Shown here piece by piece: positions 35,565-47,890 of a DNA stretch of 64,000 nt. The first letter of the stretch is position 1, and every line of letters starts with the position of its first letter. The stretch is from assembly GCF_002736105.1 (NCBI RefSeq), contig NZ_CP024123.1:3836001-3900000 (forward strand), given 5' to 3'. The notes under the pieces were generated by a model, which saw only the letters and a list, made by a program, of their open reading frames with translations, made no database searches and was not told where the DNA came from. Both the position numbers and the translations under genes were made by a program. The stretch comes from Solibacillus sp. R5-41 (GTDB lineage: Bacteria; Bacillota; Bacilli; Bacillales_A; Planococcaceae).

Positions 35565-36437
35565 TCACGCTAAGCCACTATACGGATATAGCACATTATT
35601 CGGATAATGCATTTTAGATTGCTCTTTCACAAACATCGCGCCATCATCTTCAAAAATACCTTGTACAACCGGAATCGTTAGTTCATCTGGTGTGAAGCAA
35701 AGTTGAATAGATGGTGCTGTGATAGGCAAGTTTTGTAATACATCTACGACACCTATTGGATACTTTGAAATGACATCTATCAGTTCGAGTACACCATCTT
35801 CTTCCTGACAAATAATGATTGCCTTCAGCTTTGGTACATAGTAAATACAATCCTTATATTGTGTTAATGCATGATACATGACAATATCTTCGTTTTGAAG
35901 CATGCTCATTTTCATGCTAATTGGCAATCGGTGCATAATCGTTTCATACAATAATTCACGTGCTTTTGGCTCATTCATATCAAGCTTCTTTACTTCTGTT
36001 AACTGTAATTTAAAATCAGCCGTTTTCACATGATAGGTTGCCTGCCTTCTTTTTTCAAAACCAAATTTAGTATAAAACTGAAGAACCGATGCATTTGCAA
36101 ACAAATAAACAAACTGAGCCTGTTGTACATCTTCTAATGCAGCTTCCATTAGCTTTCGAGATAAACCTTGCCCTTGATAGCCCGGCTTCGTCATAACCGT
36201 CCCGATTTGCACCGATTGATACGCTTGTCCCTCTAAAATCATCGTACCTATACTAGTAGAAACGTTCGCGACAATTTCACCTTTGTCTTCAAACGCATAG
36301 CAACAATAACTATCATTCCAATAACCTAGCTGTGCCCATTGTTCAAATTGCAGTTGAAACGTTTCTTCACTAAATTGAAAGAAGCTTTTCATCAGTTGCT
36401 CATTTTTACGAATTTCGTCACCCTTAATCAATTTCAT
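35565..36437 (-). CDS. GNAT-family N-acetyltransferase
   Basis: 290 residues from ATG at 36437, which has GGGAGG seven bases upstream; a 5-codon longer frame is less likely. The acetyl-CoA loop VMTKPGYQGQGLSRKLMEAA (about 81-100) and VLQFYTKFGFEKRR are classic GNAT motif A and B. The remaining 150 residues form a second, GNAT-like or sterol-carrier-like half typical of Eis-related proteins in bacilli. Acceptor substrate unknown. The plus-side gap to 35351 holds no gene. Confidence 0.82.
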   Translation of the reverse strand: MKLIKGDEIRKNEQLMKSFFQFSEETFQLQFEQWAQLGYWNDSYCCYAFEDKGEIVANVSTSIGTMILEGQAYQSVQIGTVMTKPGYQGQGLSRKLMEAALEDVQQAQFVYLFANASVLQFYTKFGFEKRRQATYHVKTADFKLQLTEVKKLDMNEPKARELLYETIMHRLPISMKMSMLQNEDIVMYHALTQYKDCIYYVPKLKAIIICQEEDGVLELIDVISKYPIGVVDVLQNLPITAPSIQLCFTPDELTIPVVQGIFEDDGAMFVKEQSKMHYPNNVLYPYSGLA

Positions 36438-36530
36438 TTCATTGCCTCCCATATATTGCTAGAATATCATATTTGGGATTTATTTCAAAAACGGATTGTG
36501 CTAGTTTTTAAATTATTTCAGCAAACAAAA

Positions 36531-36559
36531 AAAAACGATGGCGTTATGCCATCGTTTTT
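36531..36559. terminator. Terminator of gatCAB
   Basis: AAAAACGATGGC and GCCATCGTTTTT, loop GTTAT; symmetric, so it works both ways. It lies 12 bases from the gatB stop. Confidence 0.9.
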
Positions 36560-36570
36560 CCTCTAAGAAA

Positions 36571-38016
36571 TTAACGTTTATTAATTTCTTCCATTAAAAT
36601 TTGGTTTGTTAATTGTGGGTTAGCTTGTCCTTTTGAGGCTTTCATAATTTGGCCTAAAAGTGCTTTTACTGCACGATCTTTACCAGCTTTGAAATCCTCC
36701 ACTGATTTTGAATCGTTATCAAGTACTGTTGTAACAAAGCCAAGAATAACAGCTGGGTCTGAAATTTGAACTAAGCCTTTTTCTTTCACGATTTTCGTAG
36801 CGTCTCCACCGTTTTCTACTAGCTCAGTGAATACTTTCTTCGCAATCTTAGATGAGATTGTGCCATCAGAAATTAATTTCACCATGCCTGCTAAGTTTTC
36901 TGGTGTTAATGCTGTATTTTTTAAATCTTTTTGCTCTGCGTTTAAGTAAGCTGAAACATCGCCCATTAACCAGTTTGCAGAAAGTTTTGCGTCTGCTCCA
37001 GCAACAGTCATTGCGTCGAAGAAATCAGAAATTTCCTTGTTCACTACAAGTACTGCCGCGTCATATGCAGTTAAGCCTAACTCTTCTACATAGCGTGCTT
37101 TTCGTGCATCCGGTAATTCAGGAATTGATTGGCGAATGCGCTCAACCCACTCATCTGAAATAGATAGGTGTACTAAATCTGGCTCTGGGAAGTAACGGTA
37201 ATCATCCGTACCTTCTTTAACACGCATAAGCAATGTTTTACCAGTCTTTTCATCATAGCGACGTGTTTCTTGCTCAATTTCGCCACCTGACATTAGCACT
37301 TGAGCTTGACGGATTTCTTCATGCTCAAGACCTTTACGTACAAAGTTAAATGAGTTTAAGTTTTTCAGCTCGGCTTTTGTACCAAATTGTTCTTGACCAT
37401 ATGGACGTAATGAAACGTTCGCATCACAACGTAAAGAACCTTCCTCCATACGTACGTCAGAAACGCCCGCATATTGGATAATTGATTTTACTTTTTCAAG
37501 GTAGGCATATGCTTCGTCCGGTGTACGGATGTCTGGCTCAGATACGATTTCTACAAGTGGCGTACCTTGACGGTTTAAGTCTACTAAAGAATAGCCATCA
37601 GCGTGCGTTAATTTACCAGCATCTTCTTCCATATGAAGACGTGTAATACCGATTTTTTTCTTGTAACCTGGTTTGCCGTCTTTTGCTTCAATTTCAATTT
37701 CAACCCAACCATTTTTACCGATTGGTTTATCAAATTGTGAAATTTGGTAAGCTTTCGGATTATCCGGATAGAAGTAGTTTTTACGGTCGAACTTTGTTTC
37801 TTGTTCGATTTCCATGTTTAACGCTAAAGAAGCACGCATTGCATAGTCTACTACTTGCTTATTTAATACTGGTAAAACACCTGGGTAACCAAGGTCAATT
37901 ACTGAAGTATTTGTGTTTGGCTCTGCGCCGAAGTGGTTAGGTGAAGCCGAGAAAATTTTAGATTTAGTTTTTAATTCAACGTGAATTTCTAAACCGATTA
38001 CTGTTTCAAAGTTCAT
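36571..38016 (-). CDS. gatB: Aspartyl/glutamyl-tRNA amidotransferase subunit B
   Basis: 481 residues (family about 476). [19 protein letters not shown] at the start, the [17 protein letters not shown] segment and [10 protein letters not shown]-like [11 protein letters not shown] are GatB hallmarks, and the C-terminal helical/YqeY domain follows. It phosphorylates and amidates Glu-tRNAGln with ammonia from GatA. One base separates it from gatA; operon gatC-gatA-gatB. Confidence 0.96.
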   Translation of the reverse strand: MNFETVIGLEIHVELKTKSKIFSASPNHFGAEPNTNTSVIDLGYPGVLPVLNKQVVDYAMRASLALNMEIEQETKFDRKNYFYPDNPKAYQISQFDKPIGKNGWVEIEIEAKDGKPGYKKKIGITRLHMEEDAGKLTHADGYSLVDLNRQGTPLVEIVSEPDIRTPDEAYAYLEKVKSIIQYAGVSDVRMEEGSLRCDANVSLRPYGQEQFGTKAELKNLNSFNFVRKGLEHEEIRQAQVLMSGGEIEQETRRYDEKTGKTLLMRVKEGTDDYRYFPEPDLVHLSISDEWVERIRQSIPELPDARKARYVEELGLTAYDAAVLVVNKEISDFFDAMTVAGADAKLSANWLMGDVSAYLNAEQKDLKNTALTPENLAGMVKLISDGTISSKIAKKVFTELVENGGDATKIVKEKGLVQISDPAVILGFVTTVLDNDSKSVEDFKAGKDRAVKALLGQIMKASKGQANPQLTNQILMEEINKR

Positions 38017-38017
38017 C

Positions 38018-39481
38018 TTATTTTACCTCCCATAATGCTGGAGTTTGTGTGTTGAAGTCTGTTTGTTGCTCATAAGCATAAGCTACACGGTAAATTGTTT
38101 CTTCATCGAAGTGTTTACCGATAATTTGTAAACCTAGTGGTAAACCATTTTCAAATCCACATGGTACAGAAATTGCTGGTACACCTGCTAAGTTAATAGG
38201 AATTGTTAAAATATCATTTGCGTACATTGTCATTGGATCTTCAATGTTTGCACCCACTTCGAACGCTGGTGTTGGCGCTGTAGGTCCAACAATTACATCG
38301 TAGTTTTCGAAAACCTTGTCGTAATCTGCTTTGATTAATGTACGTGCTTGTTGTGCTTTTTTGTAATACGCATCATACGTACCTGCTGATAATGAATAAG
38401 TACCAAGCATAATACGGCGTTTCACTTCATCGCCGAAACCTTCAGCGCGAGATTGTTTGTAAAGCTCTAATAAGTTTGTCGCATTTTCTGAACGGTAACC
38501 GTAACGAATACCATCGAAACGAGAAAGGTTAGAAGAAGCTTCTGATGATGAAAGAATATAATAAGCAGCTAATGCGTATTTAGAGTGAGGAAGTGAAACC
38601 TCTTCTACAGTCGCACCTTGTGCTTTTAATACTTCTAATGCATCTAATACAGATTTTTTCGCCGCTTCGCCAACGCCTTCACCTAAAAACTCTTTAGGTA
38701 CCGCAATTTTTAAGCCTTTAATGTTGCCATCAAGTGCTGCTGCGTAGTTTGGTACTGGCACATCTGCAGAAGTAGAATCCATTTCATCCACACCTGAGAT
38801 TGCTTCTAGTAATAATGCATTATCTGTTACATTACGTGTAATTGGTCCGATTTGATCTAATGAAGATGCAAATGCAACTAATCCAAAACGAGACACACGA
38901 CCGTATGTAGGTTTCATCCCTACAACACCACAGTAAGCTGCCGGTTGACGGATTGAACCACCTGTATCTGAACCTAACGAGAATGGCACTTCGCCGGCTG
39001 CTACTGCTGCTGCAGATGCACCTGAAGATCCACCTGGTACGTGGTTAAGATTCCATGGGTTTTTTGTTGTTTTGTACGCTGAGTTTTCGTTTGAAGAACC
39101 CATTGCGAATTCGTCCATATTTAATTTACCGATTGTTACCATACCCGCATCGCGAAGTTTTTTTACGATTGTTGCATCGTAAATTGGCATGAAGCCTTCT
39201 AAAATTTTAGAAGCACAAGTCGTTTCTAAACCTTCTGTTACGATATTATCTTTAACCCCAATCGGCATACCGAAAAGTGGTCCGCGCTCCTCGAAAGGAA
39301 CTTGATCTAGCTCTGCTGCACGAGCCGTTGCTTCTTCTTTATTTAAAGCTAAAAATGCTTGAACATCGCCGTCCAACTTTTCCACGCGGGCAAATGCTTC
39401 GCTTGTTAAGTCTGTAATTGTCAGTTCACGCGTTTTTAAAGCTTCTTGTAATTGTGCTGATGTGCGCTCAAATACTGTCAT
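38018..39481 (-). CDS. gatA: Glutamyl-tRNA(Gln) amidotransferase subunit A
   Basis: 487 residues. Amidase-signature enzyme with Lys in PIGVKDNI, and the Ser-cisSer-Lys catalytic core in [20 protein letters not shown] and [12 protein letters not shown]. It releases ammonia from glutamine and channels it to GatB. GGAGGG lies nine bases before the ATG. Confidence 0.96.
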   Translation of the reverse strand: MTVFERTSAQLQEALKTRELTITDLTSEAFARVEKLDGDVQAFLALNKEEATARAAELDQVPFEERGPLFGMPIGVKDNIVTEGLETTCASKILEGFMPIYDATIVKKLRDAGMVTIGKLNMDEFAMGSSNENSAYKTTKNPWNLNHVPGGSSGASAAAVAAGEVPFSLGSDTGGSIRQPAAYCGVVGMKPTYGRVSRFGLVAFASSLDQIGPITRNVTDNALLLEAISGVDEMDSTSADVPVPNYAAALDGNIKGLKIAVPKEFLGEGVGEAAKKSVLDALEVLKAQGATVEEVSLPHSKYALAAYYILSSSEASSNLSRFDGIRYGYRSENATNLLELYKQSRAEGFGDEVKRRIMLGTYSLSAGTYDAYYKKAQQARTLIKADYDKVFENYDVIVGPTAPTPAFEVGANIEDPMTMYANDILTIPINLAGVPAISVPCGFENGLPLGLQIIGKHFDEETIYRVAYAYEQQTDFNTQTPALWEVK

Positions 39482-39501
39482 GTGACATGTCCCTCCTTAA
39501 A

Positions 39502-39792
39502 TTATTCCATGATTGATGGTACTTTAATTTGACCAGCTTCTTGGTTCTTTACATTAAGCATTACTTTTTCAATTGATAAGCCTTCTTTAGCTACGTCTTC
39601 ACGCATTACGTTTACAAGTGGTAAAACATGTGATGTTGGTTCTACGTTAGTTGTATCTAATTCATTTAGCTGCTCTGCAAAGTCTGTAATTTTGCCAAGT
39701 TGTTCAGCAAATTTCTCTGCATCCTCTTCTGTAATAGCAAGGCGAGCTAAGTGTGCTACGTGTTTTACTTCTTCTTTAGATATTTTTGCCAT
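39502..39792 (-). CDS. gatC: Glutamyl-tRNA(Gln) amidotransferase subunit C
   Basis: 96 residues, normal length. [20 protein letters not shown] and the ending [18 protein letters not shown] identify GatC, which stabilises the GatA-GatB complex. First gene of the gat operon, GGAGGTG upstream. Confidence 0.95.
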   Translation of the reverse strand: MAKISKEEVKHVAHLARLAITEEDAEKFAEQLGKITDFAEQLNELDTTNVEPTSHVLPLVNVMREDVAKEGLSIEKVMLNVKNQEAGQIKVPSIME

Positions 39793-39922
39793 TTCCTACA
39801 CCTCCAAATTCGAATTAACCATGCCAATAATCATACCATTTTTCCCTGTAAAAATCACAATTTTACCGAAAGTTTCAGCAAACAGCAGGAAGGTTTGGCC
39901 GTTTTTTGGAAAATTAAAGTAA

Positions 39923-40014
39923 CCAATTATGTTTCGGCATAATTGCGTCCGGAATCCGCCGGGAGCTTAACTCCTTTCAGCGGGTGTTTGGACATCCGCT
40001 GAAAGAAGTTAAAG
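39923..40014 (+). repeat. Intergenic palindromic repeat, copy 5 (best preserved)
   Basis: Two stems: AATTATGtttcggCATAATT at the head, then TTAACTCCTTTCAGCGG against CCGCTGAAAGAAGTTAA around GTGTTTGGACAT. Between them GCGTCCGGAATCCGCCGGGA. It lies between gatC and the camS terminator. Confidence 0.75.
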
Positions 40015-40049
40015 TGTTAACGTGTTTTTTTAGTCTATATAATGTGAAA

Positions 40050-40089
40050 AAACCATCATGTTGATCAAAAAAAATCAACATAATGGTTT
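40050..40089 (-). terminator. Terminator of camS
   Basis: AAACCATCATGTTGAT and ATCAACATAATGGTTT pair with one mismatch; minus strand continues TTTTTTC. Confidence 0.88.
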
Positions 40090-40108
40090 GATGTTTTATA
40101 TGTTTTAG

Positions 40109-41284
40109 TTATTCATAAATATGAATAATTGGCTCTTTTTCATTCGGCTCTTTTTTAATTAATACTTCTGGTCCATTTACTGAAGTAATGCTGATCGTAA
40201 TTAATAAATCTTGCGGTAAATGAGTCAGCATTAACCCTGATAAATATTGTGTGAAGCCTGTAATTTCAGCTGTCCCATAAAATTGGATTGGGATTTCGAT
40301 ATCGAGTTTTTGTATTTCATTATCTTGATAAAAACCTGTTGCAAATACACTTGTGAAGTTCGAGAAATATTTATCGACATCTTGCTTAAAGTTTAGGAAT
40401 TTCGTATTCATCTCACGGGTCACATCATCGGGTGTGGACATCGGGAATTTCACATATTTCTCATGAACATCTTCCCAATCCCCTAAAGCCGATTGGTTAG
40501 CATCAACTGAATTATATGCAAAATAAGTACCTGGAACAATTGAATTACGCTCTTCTTGCTTAAATAGCGCAATGACGATCGGTACATCAGCTAACTCTGA
40601 ACGTGCTCTTAGTCGATTTATGACTTCCTGCGCGATTTTCTTCCCTTCTTTTTCTAACTCATTATCCGGGATTTTTTTCTCATAAAACTCTCCATATTTC
40701 TCTTTTTGATAGTAATAAACTGAATTTAATGCCAAACCAATGGAAATACCCGATAGCTTTACTTTATTATTGTCTGTTTTTGTTAAGTAATTTTGCTCCA
40801 CTATATGGGCTAAGTACACGGGTGCTTCAGTTGCTTTAATCGTCGGGTCCATCTCTTGCCCTGTTGCCTCATCAATGCTCGAAGGATTTAGTCCCTGATT
40901 TTCAGGTCCTTCATCTTTTGTTTGATTTGGACGGGCTAGCCAATTTTTTAATGTGTCCTCGGATAAATATTGCCCCTCTTGAAAGAAGTAATTTTCGGTA
41001 TCAAATTTATTTTGCGAAATGCGCATTAAACCTAATTCGGCTTCTTTCATATCATATTTTGTATAAATATTCGAAACAACTAATCCTCGGCTCGCACTTT
41101 CTTTATACGGGATCAATGTTTTATAGTAATTATCATTTATTTGCTTATTTGGGATAATGGTTGTCTCAACTTCTTCTGTTGAATCAGATTCCTGAGTGAG
41201 CTCTGTCTCTGGTGTAATCTTCGGTGCACACGCAGTAAGAAGCAAAGCTGCTACCATCGCCGGTAACCAGCGGTATTTTTTCAT
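40109..41284 (-). CDS. camS: CamS family lipoprotein
   Basis: 391 residues. Signal peptide with lipobox LLTAC, Cys19, then a Glu/Thr-rich linker and the CamS domain, which in staphylococci is the precursor of a cAM373-like pheromone released from the signal peptide. Here the signal-peptide end reads VAALLLTA, unlike the AIFILAS/AIFILAA pheromones. YerH is the B. subtilis equivalent. Same position after ligA as in B. subtilis. Surface-located; molecular role unknown. Confidence 0.9.
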   Translation of the reverse strand: MKKYRWLPAMVAALLLTACAPKITPETELTQESDSTEEVETTIIPNKQINDNYYKTLIPYKESASRGLVVSNIYTKYDMKEAELGLMRISQNKFDTENYFFQEGQYLSEDTLKNWLARPNQTKDEGPENQGLNPSSIDEATGQEMDPTIKATEAPVYLAHIVEQNYLTKTDNNKVKLSGISIGLALNSVYYYQKEKYGEFYEKKIPDNELEKEGKKIAQEVINRLRARSELADVPIVIALFKQEERNSIVPGTYFAYNSVDANQSALGDWEDVHEKYVKFPMSTPDDVTREMNTKFLNFKQDVDKYFSNFTSVFATGFYQDNEIQKLDIEIPIQFYGTAEITGFTQYLSGLMLTHLPQDLLITISITSVNGPEVLIKKEPNEKEPIIHIYE

Positions 41285-41302
41285 GAGAACGAGTCTCCTT
41301 TA

Positions 41303-43312
<2,010 letters not shown>

Positions 43313-45574
43313 CTAAGCTTTTTGGATCGGTGCGAATTTTGCTAATAAGCGTTTAATACCTGTAGGTGCTGGGAATGCAATATCCAACTCCATTCCGTCT
43401 CCTTCACCTTTCACACTAACGACCATGCCAATACCCCATTTTCCATGGGCGGCTTTATCTCCAATTTTCCATTCAAATTGACTGCCACCTGTGTTTGCAA
43501 GACGGGAAGTCTGCGCTGCTGGACTTTGAACAGCACCTAATGAACGCTTCGTCGTCGCACGATCATAACGATTCGATGCGAAAGGTAAAGAGGTATCGCG
43601 GTAAGATGCACCACCTGACTTGGATACTTGCTCAATCACATCCTCGTCAATTTCACGCAAGAAACGAGAAGGTGCATTATAACCAGTCCGTCCAAAGATT
43701 GTTCGCGAGCCTGCACATGTTAAGTACAATCGCTGTTCTGCACGAGTCGCGCCGACATACATTAACCTTCTTTCTTCTGCCATTTCCTCTTCATTTTCTA
43801 ATGAACGTGAATGCGGGAATATGTTTTCCTCCATGCCAATAATGAAAACAACTGGGAATTCCAGTCCCTTCGCAGCATGCATCGTCATTAATATAATGGA
43901 GCCCTTCGCTTTCTCCTCTTCATCTAAAGAATCAATATCTGCTACTAATGCAAGATCCGTTAAAAAGGCAACAAGTGATTGGTCTTCACTGCGTTTTTCG
44001 AAAGCCTGTGTTACCGTTAAAAATTCTTGAATGTTTTCAAGTCGACTTTCGGCTTCAATTGATTTTTCAGCTTCTAGCATTTTACGATAGCCTGATTTTT
44101 CGATTACTTCTTCTACAAGCTCAGTCACTGACAAGTCATTTTGTCGCTCAGTAAATGAACGAATCATATTGTAAAATTGTTCAGCTGATGCTGATGCCTT
44201 CCCTGTTAACCCCATAAAGACTAGCTCACTCATCGCATCAAAAATCGAACGGTCTTGCTCGATTGCATATTGGAGCATCTTATCAAATGACGTCGCTCCT
44301 ATTGCTCGTTTTGGCTCGTTAATAATACGTGCGAGCGATAAATCATCATCATTGTTCGCAATTAAACGTAAATACGCAAGTAAGTCTTTAATCTCTTTAC
44401 GGTCATAGAATTTTGTTCCGCCAACAATTTGATAGTTCATACTCGATTTTACGAGTACATCCTCAATTACACGTGACTGCGCATTCGTACGATAAAGTAT
44501 GGCAAAATCATTGAGCTGATAGTTTTCATCTTTCATGAGCTTTTGGATTGTTCGAATGACATATTGCGCTTCATCCTGCTCATTGCCAGCCTTGTAAAGT
44601 TGAATTTTTTCGCCATCGGTATTGTCTGTACGCAATACTTTTTTATAGCGATTTTTATTCTTTTCAATGACGCTATTTGCTGCCTGTAATATACGTTTTG
44701 TCGAGCGATAGTTTTGCTCTAACATGATTACTTTAGCCTCTTTATAATCCTTTTCAAACGATAAAATATTCGTAATATCCGCGCCACGCCAACGATAAAT
44801 CGACTGATCAGAATCCCCAACAACACAAATATTGCGGAATTTTTTAGCCAACATTTGCACTAAAAGATACTGCGTTTTGTTTGTATCCTGGTACTCATCC
44901 ACGTGAATATACTGGAATTTATTTTGGTAAAATTCGAGCACATCTGGTGCCTGCTCAAATAGACGGATTGTCAGCATAATTAAATCGTCGAAATCGAGAC
45001 TTTGATTTTGCTTTAAACGCTTTTGATAGCCTTTATACACCTGTGCCGCAATTTTTTCAAACGGATTGTGCGGATTTACATTGGCTTCGAATTGCGGGGC
45101 CGTAATGCATTCATTTTTTGCCGAACTAATCGTATTTAAGAGCGCGCGTGGATCGTATTTTTTCGGGTCAATATTATCCTGCTTTAGTATATTTTTTATA
45201 ACCGTCAACTGGTCTGTACTATCCAAAATAGAAAAGCTTTTCGTATAGCCAATGCGATCAATATAGCGACGTAAAATTCGCACACACATTGAGTGGAACG
45301 TCGATACCCACATACCCTCTGTTGTACCGTTGCCAAGTATGCCATCAATTCGTTCACGCATTTCACGTGCGGCTTTATTCGTAAATGTGATCGCTAAAAT
45401 TTTCGAAGGATATACTTGCCGCTCAACAACTAAATAGGCGATGCGATGTGTTAAAACGCGGGTTTTCCCTGAACCTGCACCAGCCATAATAAGTAGTGGT
45501 CCTTCTGTTGTTTTTACTGCTTCTGCTTGCTGTGGATTCATGCCTGTTACTAAACTTTTTGCAATATGATCCAT
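43313..45574 (-). CDS. pcrA: ATP-dependent DNA helicase PcrA
   Basis: 753 residues from ATG at 45574, which has GGAAGGTG just upstream; the nine codons further up lack a site. UvrD/Rep family: [14 protein letters not shown] (Walker A), [12 protein letters not shown] (motif II), [14 protein letters not shown] (III), QNYRST (IV), [15 protein letters not shown] (V) and [12 protein letters not shown] (VI). The C-terminal tail after about 690 ([15 protein letters not shown]) is the RNA-polymerase-binding Tudor-like region. Role: repair and conflict resolution. Confidence 0.97.
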   Translation of the reverse strand: MDHIAKSLVTGMNPQQAEAVKTTEGPLLIMAGAGSGKTRVLTHRIAYLVVERQVYPSKILAITFTNKAAREMRERIDGILGNGTTEGMWVSTFHSMCVRILRRYIDRIGYTKSFSILDSTDQLTVIKNILKQDNIDPKKYDPRALLNTISSAKNECITAPQFEANVNPHNPFEKIAAQVYKGYQKRLKQNQSLDFDDLIMLTIRLFEQAPDVLEFYQNKFQYIHVDEYQDTNKTQYLLVQMLAKKFRNICVVGDSDQSIYRWRGADITNILSFEKDYKEAKVIMLEQNYRSTKRILQAANSVIEKNKNRYKKVLRTDNTDGEKIQLYKAGNEQDEAQYVIRTIQKLMKDENYQLNDFAILYRTNAQSRVIEDVLVKSSMNYQIVGGTKFYDRKEIKDLLAYLRLIANNDDDLSLARIINEPKRAIGATSFDKMLQYAIEQDRSIFDAMSELVFMGLTGKASASAEQFYNMIRSFTERQNDLSVTELVEEVIEKSGYRKMLEAEKSIEAESRLENIQEFLTVTQAFEKRSEDQSLVAFLTDLALVADIDSLDEEEKAKGSIILMTMHAAKGLEFPVVFIIGMEENIFPHSRSLENEEEMAEERRLMYVGATRAEQRLYLTCAGSRTIFGRTGYNAPSRFLREIDEDVIEQVSKSGGASYRDTSLPFASNRYDRATTKRSLGAVQSPAAQTSRLANTGGSQFEWKIGDKAAHGKWGIGMVVSVKGEGDGMELDIAFPAPTGIKRLLAKFAPIQKA

Positions 45575-45617
45575 ACTACACCTTCCAATCCAAAAGAACA
45601 TTTGTTCTTATTGTATA

Positions 45618-46310
45618 TCATTTTGTTTCATTTTTCACTGCTTGTACTGTTTTTAACGCTGTATTTAAATCATCATATACAATATTTCCGACAATGACCG
45701 TATCTGCATAGGCAGCCATTTCTTTCGCCTGCTCAGGTGATGTAATGCCACCACCATAAAACAGCTTCGTATCACTCAATACTTCACTTACCGCTCTTAC
45801 CACTTCAGTATCGCCATAAGTTCCGCTATATTCTAAATAAAAAATTGGCAGTTTAAAAAGATTCTCCGCCATGCGTGCATAGGCAACAACATCTTCCTCC
45901 GTTAAATCTGTTTTTGCATTTGTCAATTGCGCTACTTTACAATCTGGATTTAGCACAACATAGCCTTCTGCAACTAGCTCTTCCCAAATTAAAATATCGC
46001 CATATTCTCTTATCGCCTCATGATGCAAATCTTTTACCCAACGCGTCTCTGTACTATTTAATACCGTCGGAATGAAATAATAATCGTAGCCTGGTGTAAT
46101 ACTTTCTAAATTTGAAATTTCTAAAGCAATCGGCACTGAAAAACGACGCACACGTACTAAAAGGTCTAATACCCCATCTAACGTGACATCATCCGTGCCC
46201 CCAACTAAAATAACATCTGTTCCTGATTCACAAATTTGCTCCAGTGCTTCATCAGAAATCTCTTTTGCAGGGTCTAATTTAAACACATGTTGCCAATTTA
46301 AATATTCCAT
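45618..46310 (-). CDS. pcrB: Heptaprenylglyceryl phosphate synthase PcrB
   Basis: 230 residues from ATG at 46310, eight bases after AGGTGG. TIM-barrel GGGP synthase family: [11 protein letters not shown] at the start, [13 protein letters not shown], and the phosphate-binding [12 protein letters not shown] and [12 protein letters not shown]. It joins heptaprenyl diphosphate to glycerol-1-phosphate, making a bacterial ether lipid. Directly upstream of pcrA, as in other bacilli. Confidence 0.94.
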   Translation of the reverse strand: MEYLNWQHVFKLDPAKEISDEALEQICESGTDVILVGGTDDVTLDGVLDLLVRVRRFSVPIALEISNLESITPGYDYYFIPTVLNSTETRWVKDLHHEAIREYGDILIWEELVAEGYVVLNPDCKVAQLTNAKTDLTEEDVVAYARMAENLFKLPIFYLEYSGTYGDTEVVRAVSEVLSDTKLFYGGGITSPEQAKEMAAYADTVIVGNIVYDDLNTALKTVQAVKNETK

Positions 46311-46387
46311 TTTTATATCCACCTGTTCATTCATCAATTTATACTTTAATCTTCAACTATAAGTATAGCGAAGTTTCTAGAAATATT

Positions 46388-46421
46388 AAAAGACTGAGCA
46401 AATAAAATGCCCAGCCTTTTC
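46388..46421 (-). terminator. Terminator between yerC and pcrB
   Basis: AAAAGACTGAGC pairs with GCCCAGCCTTTT using G-U pairs on the minus strand. Confidence 0.65.
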
Positions 46422-46474
46422 ACACAATTTTATTTTAAGCCCTAGCCCAATATGTCGAGGAGCCCCGTTCAATC

Positions 46475-46789
46475 TTACTTTGGTGAAAATGGTTTCTCAT
46501 CAGGATACAAGCGTCCCAGCATCTCATCATACGTATCATTCCCGTAATCAAAGCAGCGGCGAACACGTGAAATTGTTGCTGTTGAAGCACCTGTTTCTTT
46601 TTTGATCGTCTCATACGTTTTCTTTAAACGTAATAAATGTGCTACTTCAAAGCGTTGTGCTAATGATTGTATTTCACTAATTGTGCATAAATCATCAAAA
46701 AACTTGTAGCATTCTTCAATATCGTTTAATTCAAGGACCGCCTTAAATAACTGCTCTGTTTGATGACCGCGAATTTTTTCGATTTGCAT
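46475..46789 (-). CDS. yerC: YerC/YecD family TrpR-like DNA-binding protein
   Basis: 104 residues, GAGGGGGG upstream. The TrpR superfamily HTH is visible in SEIQSLAQRFEVAHLLRLKK followed by TGASTATISRVRRC. Bacillus YerC has this length and position between yerB and pcrB. A regulator of unknown target; a role in tryptophan control is not implied. Confidence 0.9.
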   Translation of the reverse strand: MQIEKIRGHQTEQLFKAVLELNDIEECYKFFDDLCTISEIQSLAQRFEVAHLLRLKKTYETIKKETGASTATISRVRRCFDYGNDTYDEMLGRLYPDEKPFSPK

Positions 46790-46810
46790 ATAGTTCCCCC
46801 CTCTTCCTCT

Positions 46811-47869
46811 CTATTGTGAATATGTAACAGATGACGCGAGCCCTGGTGACGTTGGTACAAAATGAACCCACGTTTGCCCTGGTACTAGCTTCACTTCAGA
46901 ACCATCTTCTTCTATGGCAATTAAAAAACCATCTGTATTTTTCCATTTTACTTCACGCATCATTCCACCCTGAAAAACATATGCGTTCCCTCCACCTTTA
47001 ATATTGATTTCGCGTCTACCTTCGTTATCAATCGTTTGATGGGGCATTTCAAAAAATAAAACGTTGGCTAATTCGATTGGCTGCTGCGTTACATAATCTA
47101 CTGTTTGGACATTAGCAGAAAATCTTGTATAGCTATTTGCCTCTGAATCAAATACATACTGGCTATTAAATTTCCCATTCGTACTATAGTTTATCGCTAC
47201 TTCACTAGCCTGTGTTCCTATTTTAACACTATCTTCGCCTTCATAAAAAGGATAAGATACTTTTTTCTGATAAAGTAGTGAAGCCCCAATTTTTTCCGCT
47301 CCTGCAAGTACATTTTCGCCTGAAATATAGGAATTATGTGGTGCTCTTCGCTCAGAGGAACGTTTGAAATAAATGCCATCATATTTCATCCCATTAATCC
47401 CTTCTACCACTTTCCTATCTAGCATAGATTTCGCCTCTGGACTATAGCCATGCGCTATATAAAATGCATCTAAACCTTTCGCAATATCGATAAAGTAAGA
47501 TCGTGCACTTCGAATTGGACCGATAGATTCTGGAATTTTCGACTGATACAATGCTAAAAATCTCGTTACATCGCCTTCTGCAAGCATTTCATAAACGACA
47601 TCTGCCTGCGCTAAACCCGATTGTGGACGTGCTAATGGATGATTATTAATCGTCGCAATAATAGGACGCTGCGTTATTTCCTCGGCAATTGGCTCACCCG
47701 TAAACGGCGCAACAAATGGCAGTACCGCCTCTTCAACGTTAACATCTTCCTCTTGTTTCTCATTTTCTTCAATTTCTACTTCCGGTTGCTCCACCTGTTC
47801 TTTATCCGAACAACCTGAAACGACCGCTGCACTTATAATAGCTGCAATAAATAAACCGCGCATCCTCAT
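46811..47869 (-). CDS. yerB: YerB-type lipoprotein, DUF3048
   Basis: 352 residues. Lipobox VVSGC, Cys20, then an acidic linker (about 22-48) and a DUF3048 domain beginning near RPIIATINNHPLARPQSGLA, with GPIRSARSYFIDIA and VPGQTWVHFVP typical of the family. Surface lipoprotein with no established biochemical role. Conserved neighbour of yerA and yerC. Confidence 0.92.
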   Translation of the reverse strand: MRMRGLFIAAIISAAVVSGCSDKEQVEQPEVEIEENEKQEEDVNVEEAVLPFVAPFTGEPIAEEITQRPIIATINNHPLARPQSGLAQADVVYEMLAEGDVTRFLALYQSKIPESIGPIRSARSYFIDIAKGLDAFYIAHGYSPEAKSMLDRKVVEGINGMKYDGIYFKRSSERRAPHNSYISGENVLAGAEKIGASLLYQKKVSYPFYEGEDSVKIGTQASEVAINYSTNGKFNSQYVFDSEANSYTRFSANVQTVDYVTQQPIELANVLFFEMPHQTIDNEGRREINIKGGGNAYVFQGGMMREVKWKNTDGFLIAIEEDGSEVKLVPGQTWVHFVPTSPGLASSVTYSQ

Positions 47870-47890
47870 TTTGTTCTCCTCCTATTTTGG

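Noticed and set aside
40109-41284. A cAM373-type sex pheromone encoded in the CamS signal peptide
   Set aside because: The last signal-peptide residues (VAALLLTA) do not resemble AIFILAS or AIFILAA.
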